A stretch of 22,688 nt of DNA, taken from assembly GCF_002366715.1 (NCBI RefSeq), contig NZ_DFBS01000001.1, positions 1 to 22,688 of the forward strand. The letters run 5' to 3'. Positions within the stretch are counted from its first letter, which is position 1; every line of letters begins with the position of its first letter. The DNA comes from Halomonas sp. UBA3074 (GTDB taxonomy: Bacteria; Pseudomonadota; Gammaproteobacteria; Pseudomonadales; Halomonadaceae). Positions 15,081 through 22,687 of this stretch are shown piece after piece. The notes beneath the pieces were generated by a model. The model searched no databases, was not told the origin of the DNA, and saw nothing but the letters and a program-made list of their open reading frames with translations. The position numbers and the translations under genes were made by a program.

Positions 15081-16639
15081 AGATTCGTTCCCAAGTAGGC
15101 ATGGTTCTCAACCTAGACAAGTGTATCGGCTGCCACACCTGTTCGGTGACCTGCAAAAATGTCTGGACCAGTCGCGAAGGTATGGAGTACGCCTGGTTCA
15201 ACAATGTCGAGACCAAACCCGGTATCGGCTACCCCAAAGAGTGGGAGAATCAAGCCAAGTGGAAGGGCGGCTGGATGCGCCGTACCGATGGTCGGATTGA
15301 ACCGCGTATTGGTGGCAAATGGCGGGTGCTGGCGAATATCTTCGCCAACCCCGACCTGCCCGAAATGGATGACTACTATGAGCCGTTCACGTTCGACTAC
15401 CAACACCTGCATACCGCCAAGATCGGCGAGCACCAGCCAGTGGCGCGTCCGCGCTCGCTGATTTCCGGTCAGCGCATGAAAAAAATCGAATGGGGCCCCA
15501 ACTGGGAAGAGATCCTCGGCACCGAGTTCGCCAAGCGGCGCAAAGACGCCAACTTCGACAAGGTGCAGGCAGATATTTACGGCCAATTCGAAAACACCTT
15601 CATGATGTACCTGCCGCGACTGTGCGAGCACTGCTTGAACCCCACCTGTGTGGCATCCTGCCCCAGTGGCGCGATCTACAAGCGGGAAGAGGATGGCATC
15701 GTTCTAATCGACCAGGACAAGTGCCGCGGCTGGCGGATGTGTATCTCCGGCTGTCCCTATAAGAAGATCTACTACAACTGGAAAAGCGGTAAGTCCGAGA
15801 AGTGCATCTTCTGCTATCCACGTATCGAAGCCGGTCAGCCGACTATCTGCTCCGAGACCTGTGTGGGGCGTATTCGTTACCTCGGCGTGCTGCTGTATGA
15901 CGCCGACCGCATTGAGGAAGTGGCAAGTTCACCCGACGAGCGTGACCTCTACCATCGCCAGCGCGAGATCTTCCTTGATCCCAATGATCCGGAAGTGATT
16001 GCCCAGGCCAAGCGGGATGGTATCCAGGATAACGTCATTAAAGCCGCCCAGGCCTCACCGGTCTACAAGATGGCTATCGACTGGGGATTGGCGCTGCCGC
16101 TGCACCCGGAATACCGCACGCTGCCGATGGTGTGGTACGTGCCGCCACTATCGCCGATTCAGTCCGCCGCCGAGGCGGGGCATGTCGAGTTCGACGGTAT
16201 CCTACCCAAGATCGAATCGCTGCGTATCCCCGTGAAGTACTTGGCCAACCTACTCACCGCTGGCGAAGAGGAGCCCGTAGTGTTGGCACTCAAGCGCTTA
16301 ATGGCGATGCGCGTTTACATGCGCGGCAAGCATGTGGAGGGTGCCCCCAACGCCAAAGTGCTCGACGCTGTGGGGCTGAGCGTCGCCCAGGTAGAGGAGA
16401 TGTATCGCTACCTGGCCATTGCCAACTACGAGGATCGTTTTGTGATTCCCACCAGCCATCGGGAAATGGCCACCGAAGCCTTCCCCGAACGGGGGGGATG
16501 CGGTTTTACCTTTGGTGATGGTTGTCACGGTGAGAGCCAGCCCAGCCTGTTCAATGGCCGTAAGCAGACTAGCGTTTTGGTAAAACCGGTAGAGGTCTTC
16601 GAGCCGCAGCCACAACTTGAGGATTCTCGTCATGACTGA
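15077..16639 (+). CDS. narH: respiratory nitrate reductase beta subunit NarH
   Basis: A 520-residue iron-sulfur subunit that passes electrons from NarI haems to NarG. Four cysteine groups: Cys16/19/22/26; Cys183/186/191/195; Cys216, Trp219, Cys222, Cys226; and Cys243/246/258/262. Trp219 (DKCRGWRMC) replaces one cysteine, the signature of the [3Fe-4S] cluster in NarH; the others hold [4Fe-4S] clusters. The stretch IIEWGPNWEE-like region (KKIEWGPNWEEILG) and NYEDRFVIPTSHRE are typical. Length is close to E. coli NarH (512). The ATG overlaps the narG stop, so translation is coupled. Codons are rich in G or C at third positions, like narG. Confidence 0.99.
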   Translation: MKIRSQVGMVLNLDKCIGCHTCSVTCKNVWTSREGMEYAWFNNVETKPGIGYPKEWENQAKWKGGWMRRTDGRIEPRIGGKWRVLANIFANPDLPEMDDYYEPFTFDYQHLHTAKIGEHQPVARPRSLISGQRMKKIEWGPNWEEILGTEFAKRRKDANFDKVQADIYGQFENTFMMYLPRLCEHCLNPTCVASCPSGAIYKREEDGIVLIDQDKCRGWRMCISGCPYKKIYYNWKSGKSEKCIFCYPRIEAGQPTICSETCVGRIRYLGVLLYDADRIEEVASSPDERDLYHRQREIFLDPNDPEVIAQAKRDGIQDNVIKAAQASPVYKMAIDWGLALPLHPEYRTLPMVWYVPPLSPIQSAAEAGHVEFDGILPKIESLRIPVKYLANLLTAGEEEPVVLALKRLMAMRVYMRGKHVEGAPNAKVLDAVGLSVAQVEEMYRYLAIANYEDRFVIPTSHREMATEAFPERGGCGFTFGDGCHGESQPSLFNGRKQTSVLVKPVEVFEPQPQLEDSRHD

Positions 16640-17444
16640 AGCCGCTATCGAATCGTCGACCCCGGTAGAGCCGTCGTTCGAGCCGTTACTGGGCATGCGC
16701 AGCCTGCGTGTACTGGCCCGCTTGCTCGATTACCCGACACAGGAATTGCAGGATGCTTGCGGTGAACTCATCGAAATCCTCAATGCCGAGCGCCGCCTGG
16801 GGGCGGCTCTCAAGTCGTCGCTAATGGAGTGGTGTCAGCGTCTCCAAGATGGTGATTTGCTTGAGCTGCAGGCCGAATACGTCGCCATGTTCGATAAGGG
16901 TCGGGCTACGTCGCTGCTGCTATTTGAACACGTTCACGGCGAGTCCCGTGATCGGGGTCAGGCCATGGTGGATCTTATGGCCGAGTACAGCGCGGCCGGG
17001 TTCGAGCTGGATGCCCGTGAACTGCCCGATCATCTGCCGGTGTTCCTTGAGTACCTTTCGATGTGCGACGAAGCCGAGATTGGTCGCTGGATGGGAGAAA
17101 TACGCCATATTCTGGCACTGCTGACCGCACGGCTGGAGGAGCGGGGAGCGGATCACGCGCTAGTACCGCTGTCACTGTTGGCGTTAATTGGGGCTGAGAG
17201 CGATGTCGAGGAGCATCGGCCCCAGGTCAAGAAAGAAGCGCCTGATAATACCCCCGAAGCATTGGACGCCGTATGGGAAGAAGAAGCAGTACGCTTCTCG
17301 GCGACCTCTGATGAAGACTGCGCGCTGCAGTCTGCGGAAGGGCGGCGGCTTGCCGAGCGAAAAAATGCAGTGCATAGCGACCCCGTCAAAATCATGCCTT
17401 CCGCCTGGAGCGCTGCCCCTTCCTCAACCGTGGCCGATCGCTAA
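16632..17444 (+). CDS. narJ: nitrate reductase assembly chaperone NarJ
   Basis: A 270-residue cytosolic chaperone of the TorD/NarJ type that binds the NarG N-terminus and controls molybdenum-cofactor insertion and membrane attachment; it is not part of the mature enzyme. Family motifs: MFDKGRATSLLLFEHVHGES (86-105), RDRGQAMVDL, LPDHLPVFLEYL (131-142) and DNTPEALDAVWEEEAVRF (205-222). It is longer than E. coli NarJ (236), through a short N-terminal lead and a longer C-terminal tail. The frame opens at a TTG at 16617, but the ATG at 16632 is better placed: GAGG sits 9 bases upstream. It overlaps the end of narH by 8 bases. Confidence 0.97.
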   Translation: MTEAAIESSTPVEPSFEPLLGMRSLRVLARLLDYPTQELQDACGELIEILNAERRLGAALKSSLMEWCQRLQDGDLLELQAEYVAMFDKGRATSLLLFEHVHGESRDRGQAMVDLMAEYSAAGFELDARELPDHLPVFLEYLSMCDEAEIGRWMGEIRHILALLTARLEERGADHALVPLSLLALIGAESDVEEHRPQVKKEAPDNTPEALDAVWEEEAVRFSATSDEDCALQSAEGRRLAERKNAVHSDPVKIMPSAWSAAPSSTVADR

Positions 17445-17457
17445 AAGGAGAATCGCC

Positions 17458-18141
17458 ATGTTCATAGAATACTTGCAACATCTTATCTACGGCTATTACC
17501 CCTACCTGGCCGGTACGGTGTTCTTGGTCGGGAGTCTCATGCGTTATGACCAAGGTCAGTTCACCTGGAAGACCGGCTCCAGCCAAATGCTGTCCTCAAA
17601 AAACATGCGACTGGCCAGCAACCTGTTCCATATCGGGATTATCGTCATCTTTTTTGGTCATTTGGTGGGCATGCTCACGCCGCACTGGGTCTACGCGCCT
17701 TTTCTGCATGCCGGTACCAAGCAGCTGATTGCCATCGTGGTCGGCGGTATCGCCGGTGCAATGTGCGTGGTGGGCGGTGCCATGTTGCTCTATCGGCGAC
17801 TGTTCAATCCTCGCGTAAAGGCGTCGTCGAGCTTGATGGATAACTTGATCCTGGGTTTGATCGTCTTACAGGCGTGCCTTGGCATGGTGACCATCATTTT
17901 CTCGCTAGGCCATATGGACGGTGAAATGATGCTGACGCTCTCCAGCTGGGCACAGTCAATAGTCTTCTTCAGCGGCGGCGCAGCGGATTACATGCAGGAA
18001 GTGTCGTGGGTCTACAAACTGCATATCTTTATCGGCCTGACCATCATTCTGCTGTTCCCATTTTCGCGCCTTGTGCATGTGTGGAGCGTGCCTTTCGGCT
18101 ATGTGACTCGTCGCTATCAGCTTGTCCGCCGTCGCGCCTAA
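17458..18141 (+). CDS. narI: nitrate reductase gamma subunit NarI (cytochrome b)
   Basis: A 227-residue membrane subunit (E. coli 225) that anchors NarGH and oxidises quinol, with five membrane helices. Haem ligands are visible as His58 and His68 (NLFHIGIIVIFFGHLVG) and His189 and His207 (YKLHIFIGL, SRLVHVWSVP), each two residues beyond the E. coli positions 56, 66, 187 and 205. AAGGAG lies 7 bases before the ATG. The reading frame is open for 90 further codons upstream, inside narJ, but that stretch has no NarI likeness. It follows narJ by 13 bases. Confidence 0.98.
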   Translation: MFIEYLQHLIYGYYPYLAGTVFLVGSLMRYDQGQFTWKTGSSQMLSSKNMRLASNLFHIGIIVIFFGHLVGMLTPHWVYAPFLHAGTKQLIAIVVGGIAGAMCVVGGAMLLYRRLFNPRVKASSSLMDNLILGLIVLQACLGMVTIIFSLGHMDGEMMLTLSSWAQSIVFFSGGAADYMQEVSWVYKLHIFIGLTIILLFPFSRLVHVWSVPFGYVTRRYQLVRRRA

Positions 18142-18180
18142 ACACTTGCTGTGCTTGCCCAGGACTAAAGGAGAAATAAC

Positions 18181-19002
18181 ATGCAGATGATTGATATCGA
18201 ACAACTACCTGGAGGCATCGCTCCGCCTCCGGTACGCGTCGGCGACGCCAGTATCGATGAAGAAACGATTGCGTTAGAGATGCAGTATCACCCCGCTGAA
18301 ACGGCGGGTGAGGCCCAGCTTCAGGCGGCTCGTGCGCTGGTGGTGAGGGAGCTGCTGCGCCAGCGAGCTAACGTCCTGGGTCTACTATCGACACAGGAAG
18401 CCAGCGAAGCGCAGGAGGATGCGGCGATTGCTGCCTTGCTTGAGCAGGAGCTTGAGGTGCCCGAACCGGGAGAAGCAGATTGCCAACGCTTTTTTGACAC
18501 CCACCGTGAGCGCTTTAGCGAGCCGACCCAGTTACGGGTAAGGCATATTCTGCTAGCAGCGGCGCCTGATGACTCCCAGGGCCGCGACGACGCGTACCAG
18601 CTTGGCGAAAAACTGCTTAAAGAACTTAATTCTATACCCGAGCGGTTTGCCGAATTTGCGCAAAACCACTCCGCGTGCCCTTCAAAAGAGCTGGATGGTG
18701 ATTTGGGCTGGCTAGTATCAGGCCAGACTGTTCCAGAGTTGGATCGCGCTTTGCAGCACTTGCCCGAAGGTCTACACGAGCGCCCCTTGTCGTCTCGCTA
18801 TGGCTGGCATGTGGTGAGTATTGACGAGCGACGAGAAGGGCGAGCGTTACCTTTCGATCAGGTTGCCGACCGAGTGCGCCACAGCCTGCGGGAGCAGGCA
18901 ACGCGACGCGCGTTGCGCCACTATTTGCTGGCGCTGGAAAGCGAAATAGGCGTCGAAGGGATTGTTCTGGATGACAATGCTGGCGGCAGCTTGATGCAGT
19001 AG
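18181..19002 (+). CDS. cytosolic parvulin-type peptidyl-prolyl isomerase of the nar operon
   Basis: A 273-residue protein with an N-terminal helical region (about 25-110) and a parvulin (PpiC/rotamase) domain at about 117-216: LRVRHILLAAAPDD, FAEFAQNHSACPSKELDGDLGWLVSGQTVPELDRAL and YGWHVVSID. There is no signal peptide, so it works in the cytosol, unlike SurA or PpiD. The layout resembles NifM, the isomerase needed for nitrogenase maturation. In Pseudomonas aeruginosa a like gene follows narI and precedes moaA1, so the position is conserved. It likely helps fold or assemble the nitrate reductase (inference). AAAGGAG lies 7 bases before the first ATG; it follows narI by 39 bases. Confidence 0.9.
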   Translation: MQMIDIEQLPGGIAPPPVRVGDASIDEETIALEMQYHPAETAGEAQLQAARALVVRELLRQRANVLGLLSTQEASEAQEDAAIAALLEQELEVPEPGEADCQRFFDTHRERFSEPTQLRVRHILLAAAPDDSQGRDDAYQLGEKLLKELNSIPERFAEFAQNHSACPSKELDGDLGWLVSGQTVPELDRALQHLPEGLHERPLSSRYGWHVVSIDERREGRALPFDQVADRVRHSLREQATRRALRHYLLALESEIGVEGIVLDDNAGGSLMQ

Positions 19003-19024
19003 AGAAGCTATGAGGAGAGACTTG

Positions 19025-19603
19025 ATGTCCCATGTTCCTGTAGATGCTCTTTTCACTCCGCTTGGCATCGCGGTACTAACGGTTTCCGATACGCGTGGTT
19101 TCGATGAAGATGGCAGCGGTGACCTGCTGGTTAAACATCTGAGCGAAAGCGGCCATATCCTGGTGGAGAGACGTATCGTCCCTGATGATATTTACCGGGT
19201 TCGCGCCGTGATCTCGGAGTGGATTGCGCGAACAGATGTCCAGGCGATTCTGGTTAATGGCGGCACTGGCTTTACCGCCCGGGATACCACTCCCGAGGCG
19301 TTGATACCCCTGTTCGACAAAGCGATTGAAGGGTATGGGGAGCTGTTCCGCCACTACTCCCTGAAGACAATCGGCACAGCGACGATCCAGTCTCGCGCCG
19401 TCGCGGGGGTAGCCAACCGAACGATGATGTTTGCAATGCCTGGCTCACCCAAAGCGTGTGCGTTGGCGTGGGACAACATTATCGCTTTGCAGCTGGACTC
19501 CCGTACTAGGCCCTGCAACTTCGCCGCCATGGTACTGCCTTCAGTGACCCCGTGCAGTGGACGTCAGGCAGCGACTTCTTCCACTGAGGTGGAGCGCTTA
19601 TGA
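19025..19603 (+). CDS. moaB: molybdenum cofactor biosynthesis protein MoaB
   Basis: A 192-residue MogA/MoaB-fold protein, which in this family adenylylates molybdopterin before metal insertion in some organisms; its exact duty in E. coli is unclear. Motifs: IAVLTVSDTRGFDEDGSG (15-32), LVNGGTGFTARDTTPEA (76-92), IQSRAVAGVANRTMMFAMPGSPKA (121-144, split by family-typical glycines) and DSRTRPCNF. The frame can open at an ATG at 19010, but AGGAG lies 7 bases before the ATG at 19025 and the protein then starts MSHVPVDALF like E. coli MoaB. The C-terminus is about 20 residues longer than in E. coli. It overlaps moeA by 4 bases. Confidence 0.95.
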   Translation: MSHVPVDALFTPLGIAVLTVSDTRGFDEDGSGDLLVKHLSESGHILVERRIVPDDIYRVRAVISEWIARTDVQAILVNGGTGFTARDTTPEALIPLFDKAIEGYGELFRHYSLKTIGTATIQSRAVAGVANRTMMFAMPGSPKACALAWDNIIALQLDSRTRPCNFAAMVLPSVTPCSGRQAATSSTEVERL

Positions 19604-20862
19604 ACTGTCACTGCGCAGAAATAGTCACGCCCGGCTTGTTAGATTTGTTTGATGCACGCCAGCGGCTTATCGACGCAGCCACGCCCATTAATGCAGTAGA
19701 AACCATCACCCTTGAACAATCGGCGGGGCGAGTGCTGGCAGAAACGGTGGTCGCACCTCTCGATATGCCAGGTGTGGACAATAGCGCTATGGATGGTTAC
19801 GCGCTGCGTCTAGCTGACTACCAAGCGACACCTCCCGGCGCAGGCTTACCCATTCTTCAACGCGTACCGGCGGGCGCAGGCGTCATGCTGCTACCCAAAG
19901 GAGGCTGCGCGCGTATTTTTACCGGCGCACCGGTACCCATGGGGGCAGATGTTGTAGTACCTCAAGAGCGGGTAACCCTTGATCAGCACGGGCATATACA
20001 CCTTGAGGGTAACGTGGTGGTAGGCGCTAATATTCGCCGTCAAGGCGAGGAGACCGGCGTGGGAACCCCGCTACTCGCCGCGGGTGAATATCTAAACGCT
20101 GCTTCAATTGCGCTGTTGGCCAGTCATGGTATCAACACGGTTTCCGTCAAACGCCGCCTGCGGGTGGCGCTGCTCTCAACCGGCGATGAGTTGATTGCCT
20201 CTGGCACGTCGCGGTCACCGGGGCAGGTGCACGACAGCAATCGCGCCATGCTTAACGTACTGCTAGGGCAAGCTCAGTGCGACGTGCTGGATTTGGGCGT
20301 CATCGCTGATTCGCCAGCGCCATTGCATCATGCCTTTGAACACGCACAAACCGTTGCAGATGTGGTGATGTGCACTGGGGGCGTTTCGGTAGGCGAAGAG
20401 GACCATGTTCGCCCGGTGATCGAGCAGCGCGGCGGGCTGCATTATCATGGTGTCGCGATGAAGCCTGGGAAGCCCTTTGCGTTCGGTTATCTAGGCGCGG
20501 AACCATCTTCTTCCACACCGTTAATGGCGCTGCCGGGTAACCCCGTGGCATCCCTGGTGGGCTGGCAACTGCTGGCGCTGCCGTTTATTCATGCCATGCA
20601 AGGTAGAGCTGTAGCGGCTCTACAGCGTTACCCGGTAAAAGCCGGCTTTTCTCAGCGTGGGCCTCAAGGGCGCTGCGAGCTATTACGGGTGGGGCTGGAT
20701 TGGTCACAGGGGACTCCCGTGGCGCAGTTAGCGGGCGGGCAGGGCTCGCATATGCTCAGCGCGGCTAGCCAGGCCCATGGTTATTTGATGATTAATCCTG
20801 ACACCGACGTGACAGAAGGGGGCTCATACCCCTATTACCCGATCAGTCAATTCGACGCTTGA
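19600..20862 (+). CDS. moeA: molybdopterin molybdotransferase MoeA
   Basis: A 420-residue cytosolic enzyme that inserts molybdate into adenylylated molybdopterin. Motifs in order: DNSAMDGYALR (60-70), RIFTGAPVPMGADVVVPQE (105-123), STGDEL (193-198), GQVHDSNRAML (208-218), GGVSVGEEDHVRP (260-272), MKPGKPFAFG (287-296) and LPGNPVAS (311-318). Asp60 and Asp268 correspond to catalytically important aspartates of E. coli MoeA. The N-terminus has two cysteines (MNCHCAE) not usual in the family. It starts with ATG inside the moaB stop (ATGA), so the two are translationally coupled. This is probably a second, nitrate-dedicated copy, as the rest of the moa/mob set is absent (inference). Confidence 0.97.
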   Translation: MNCHCAEIVTPGLLDLFDARQRLIDAATPINAVETITLEQSAGRVLAETVVAPLDMPGVDNSAMDGYALRLADYQATPPGAGLPILQRVPAGAGVMLLPKGGCARIFTGAPVPMGADVVVPQERVTLDQHGHIHLEGNVVVGANIRRQGEETGVGTPLLAAGEYLNAASIALLASHGINTVSVKRRLRVALLSTGDELIASGTSRSPGQVHDSNRAMLNVLLGQAQCDVLDLGVIADSPAPLHHAFEHAQTVADVVMCTGGVSVGEEDHVRPVIEQRGGLHYHGVAMKPGKPFAFGYLGAEPSSSTPLMALPGNPVASLVGWQLLALPFIHAMQGRAVAALQRYPVKAGFSQRGPQGRCELLRVGLDWSQGTPVAQLAGGQGSHMLSAASQAHGYLMINPDTDVTEGGSYPYYPISQFDA

Positions 20863-20914
20863 ATCGCTTTTTCTGGCGTGACCGCTGACGTCGTTTGCTT
20901 TTATAGGAGAGGGT

Positions 20915-21322
20915 ATGTCTTCACATCATAAACCGCACACACTGATTTATGCCTGCTCCGGCTGTTCTGATGTGGCGCAACTGGCCAATAGTGTTGCTCT
21001 GCGTCTTGACCATGCAGGAGAGGCAGAAATGTCCTGCATTGCCGGTGTCGGCGGTGGTGTGCCCGGTCTGGTACGCATCGCCCGCTCCGGGCGGCCTATC
21101 GTAGCCATTGATGGGTGTCAGATGCATTGCGCCAGCCACTGTCTTTCCAAAGCGGGCGTTATACCCACTGAGCACGTCAAGCTGTATGAGAAAGGCCTGT
21201 GCAAGCGGCGGGGCCAATTTTATGATGAGAAAACCATTGAAGAGGTCACCGCCGAAGTGAAAGGGCTCATAGCTCGACTACCCGTTAACGCCAGTGCCCA
21301 AGCTGAGGAGCCCTCAAAATGA
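20915..21322 (+). CDS. DGC-domain putative zinc-binding protein
   Basis: A 135-residue cysteine-rich soluble protein of the DGC family (putative metal-binding; function unknown). Seven cysteines: Cys14 and Cys17 (YACSGCSDVAQ), Cys41 (EMSCIAGVGG), Cys68, Cys72 and Cys76 (AIDGCQMHCASHC, which contains the DGC motif) and Cys96. The central GVGGGVPGLVRIARSGRPIVAIDGC segment is given here by its glycines and the Asp66-Gly67-Cys68 tripeptide. AGGAG precedes the ATG. It lies 52 bases after moeA and its TGA overlaps the moaA ATG, so it is translated together with moaA. A role in metal or sulfur handling for cofactor or cluster assembly is a guess from context. Confidence 0.85.
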   Translation: MSSHHKPHTLIYACSGCSDVAQLANSVALRLDHAGEAEMSCIAGVGGGVPGLVRIARSGRPIVAIDGCQMHCASHCLSKAGVIPTEHVKLYEKGLCKRRGQFYDEKTIEEVTAEVKGLIARLPVNASAQAEEPSK

Positions 21323-22308
21323 GTGCGCTAGTCGATGGGTTTGGCCGTAGGGTGCGTTACCTGCGCATATCGGTGACTGATCGTTGTGACTTCCGCTGCG
21401 TTTATTGTATGGCTGAGAAGGTGACCTTTCTGCCTCGCGCCCAACTGCTTACTCTTGAAGAGATAGCCATGCTATCGCAGGTCTTCGTCGAGCTGGGCGT
21501 AGAGAAAATTCGTCTAACTGGTGGGGAGCCGTTGGTACGCCAGGGCGTACTAACGCTAGTGCAAAAACTCGGTGATTTGGAAGGCCTGCGCGAGCTGGCC
21601 ATGACCACCAACGGCTCAGGGTTAGTTAAACATGCCGAGGCCTTACGTTTAGCCGGACTTGATCGCCTCAATATCAGTCTCGACTCACTCAAGCCCGAGC
21701 GCTTTAAAGCATTAACTCGGACAGGTGACCTTAGCCAGGTGGTCGCAGGTATCCGTGCAGCTCGCCGCGCTGGCTTTCAGTCGATTAAGCTCAACGCCGT
21801 ATTACTTAAGGGGCGAAATGACGACGAAATCCTCGACTTGGTGAACTTTGCCCGCAATGAAGAAGTGGATATCAGTTTTATCGAGGAAATGCCGCTAGGC
21901 GCTATCAGCGAGCATAACCGTGGCGAGACCTTTCTTTCTACCGATATGGTGCGTGAGAACATAGAAAACCATTATCAACTATTACCTACCACCGAAACCA
22001 CCTTAGGGCCATCCCGTTATTACCGTATGGGAGGCAGCCAATCACGCATTGGATTCATTTCTCCCCACAGCCATAATTTTTGCGCCGACTGTAATCGCGT
22101 GCGAGTGACCGCCGAAGGGCGTTTGTTACTCTGCCTGGGTAACGAACATTCGGTCGACTTGCGTGCGGTAATGCGCCGGTATCCGGGTGATACTCAGCGT
22201 CTTAAAACGAGCATTTTAGCTGCAATGGAGAAGAAGCCTGAGCGTCATCACTTCACGACTGATGGTGATGTTCAGATAGTGCGATTTATGAATTCAACAG
22301 GCGGCTAA
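21319..22308 (+). CDS. moaA: GTP 3',8-cyclase MoaA
   Basis: A 329-residue radical-SAM enzyme that makes the first precursor of molybdopterin from GTP together with MoaC. The SAM cluster ligands are Cys23, Cys27 and Cys30 (TDRCDFRCVYCM); the second, GTP-binding cluster has Cys255, Cys258 and Cys272 (NFCADCNRVRVTAEGRLLLC). LTGGEPLVR (66-74) and NISLDSL (118-124) are typical. The essential C-terminal Gly-Gly is present (MNSTGG). It is last in the operon and overlaps the DGC gene by 4 bases. A moaA copy at the end of a nar operon is also seen in Pseudomonas aeruginosa (moaA1). Confidence 0.98.
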   Translation: MSALVDGFGRRVRYLRISVTDRCDFRCVYCMAEKVTFLPRAQLLTLEEIAMLSQVFVELGVEKIRLTGGEPLVRQGVLTLVQKLGDLEGLRELAMTTNGSGLVKHAEALRLAGLDRLNISLDSLKPERFKALTRTGDLSQVVAGIRAARRAGFQSIKLNAVLLKGRNDDEILDLVNFARNEEVDISFIEEMPLGAISEHNRGETFLSTDMVRENIENHYQLLPTTETTLGPSRYYRMGGSQSRIGFISPHSHNFCADCNRVRVTAEGRLLLCLGNEHSVDLRAVMRRYPGDTQRLKTSILAAMEKKPERHHFTTDGDVQIVRFMNSTGG

Positions 22309-22362
22309 CCCATTATATGCGCTAGAAACTGCGATATCTTTACAAGCATTGGTCGATTGGTC

Positions 22363-22527
22363 ATGCCGTCAGATCACAGCTGGTTAGATTGTCGAAAGTC
22401 TACTGTGTATAGGGCGCGAAAGATTTTGAAAAGCCAAGGCGTTAACAAGTATCACTATTTGCGCACGGCCTATACTTGTCGCTGTTATAAAGAGATCACA
22501 GGCTTTGATGTACCGTTAATTGACTAG
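22363..22527 (+). CDS. 54-residue basic ORF of unknown nature
   Basis: The only plus-strand ORF of note in the 380 bases after moaA. It encodes 54 residues rich in Lys/Arg, Tyr and Cys (STVYRARKILKSQG, YHYLRTAYTCRCYKEI) and ends GFDVPLID. No Shine-Dalgarno is visible before the ATG. Its frame is continuous with the moaA stop codon, so it can be read as open right from that stop. I do not recognise a family. It may be a small real gene, a remnant of a longer one, or chance. Confidence 0.3.
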   Translation: MPSDHSWLDCRKSTVYRARKILKSQGVNKYHYLRTAYTCRCYKEITGFDVPLID

Positions 22528-22540
22528 AGTAATCCTGAAT

Positions 22541-22687
22541 TCAAGCTGCAAAACCGTGGCGAAGTTGCTCAAGTAACGTTACTACCGCTTTGTAACCAGG
22601 TGAAGTCGCAGTAGCTTCCAATGCAGTTCTTCCACCTAACGCTTTTCGAGGTTTTAGAAGCCATGGTAATCCCCCCGAAAAACCAGG
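22541..22687 (-). CDS. 3' end of a gene, possibly Xre/MbcA/ParS-type antitoxin (partial)
   Basis: The window edge cuts this minus-strand frame, of which the last 48 codons and stop are seen. The segment LPWLLKPRKALGG, then RTALEATATSPGYKAVVTLL and EQLRHGFAA, resembles the C-terminal toxin-binding domain (DUF2384) of Xre/MbcA/ParS antitoxins, whose usual pattern is a Trp-Leu, then ALGG(R/K)TPLE, a Thr..G segment, and a final L..(I/L)..G. The likeness is by eye only. No matching RES-type toxin is visible downstream at 22309-22540, so any partner would have to lie outside the window. Other small DNA-binding proteins remain possible. Confidence 0.4.
   Translation of the reverse strand, partial: PGFSGGLPWLLKPRKALGGRTALEATATSPGYKAVVTLLEQLRHGFAA

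Noticed and set aside
16617..16631. TTG as narJ start
   Set aside because: The TTG overlaps the only ribosome site (GAGG at 16619-16622), which suits the ATG at 16632.
17188..17457. 90-codon N-terminal extension of the narI reading frame
   Set aside because: It lies inside narJ in another frame, has no NarI likeness, and AAGGAG directly precedes the ATG at 17458, which gives the family length and haem-ligand positions.
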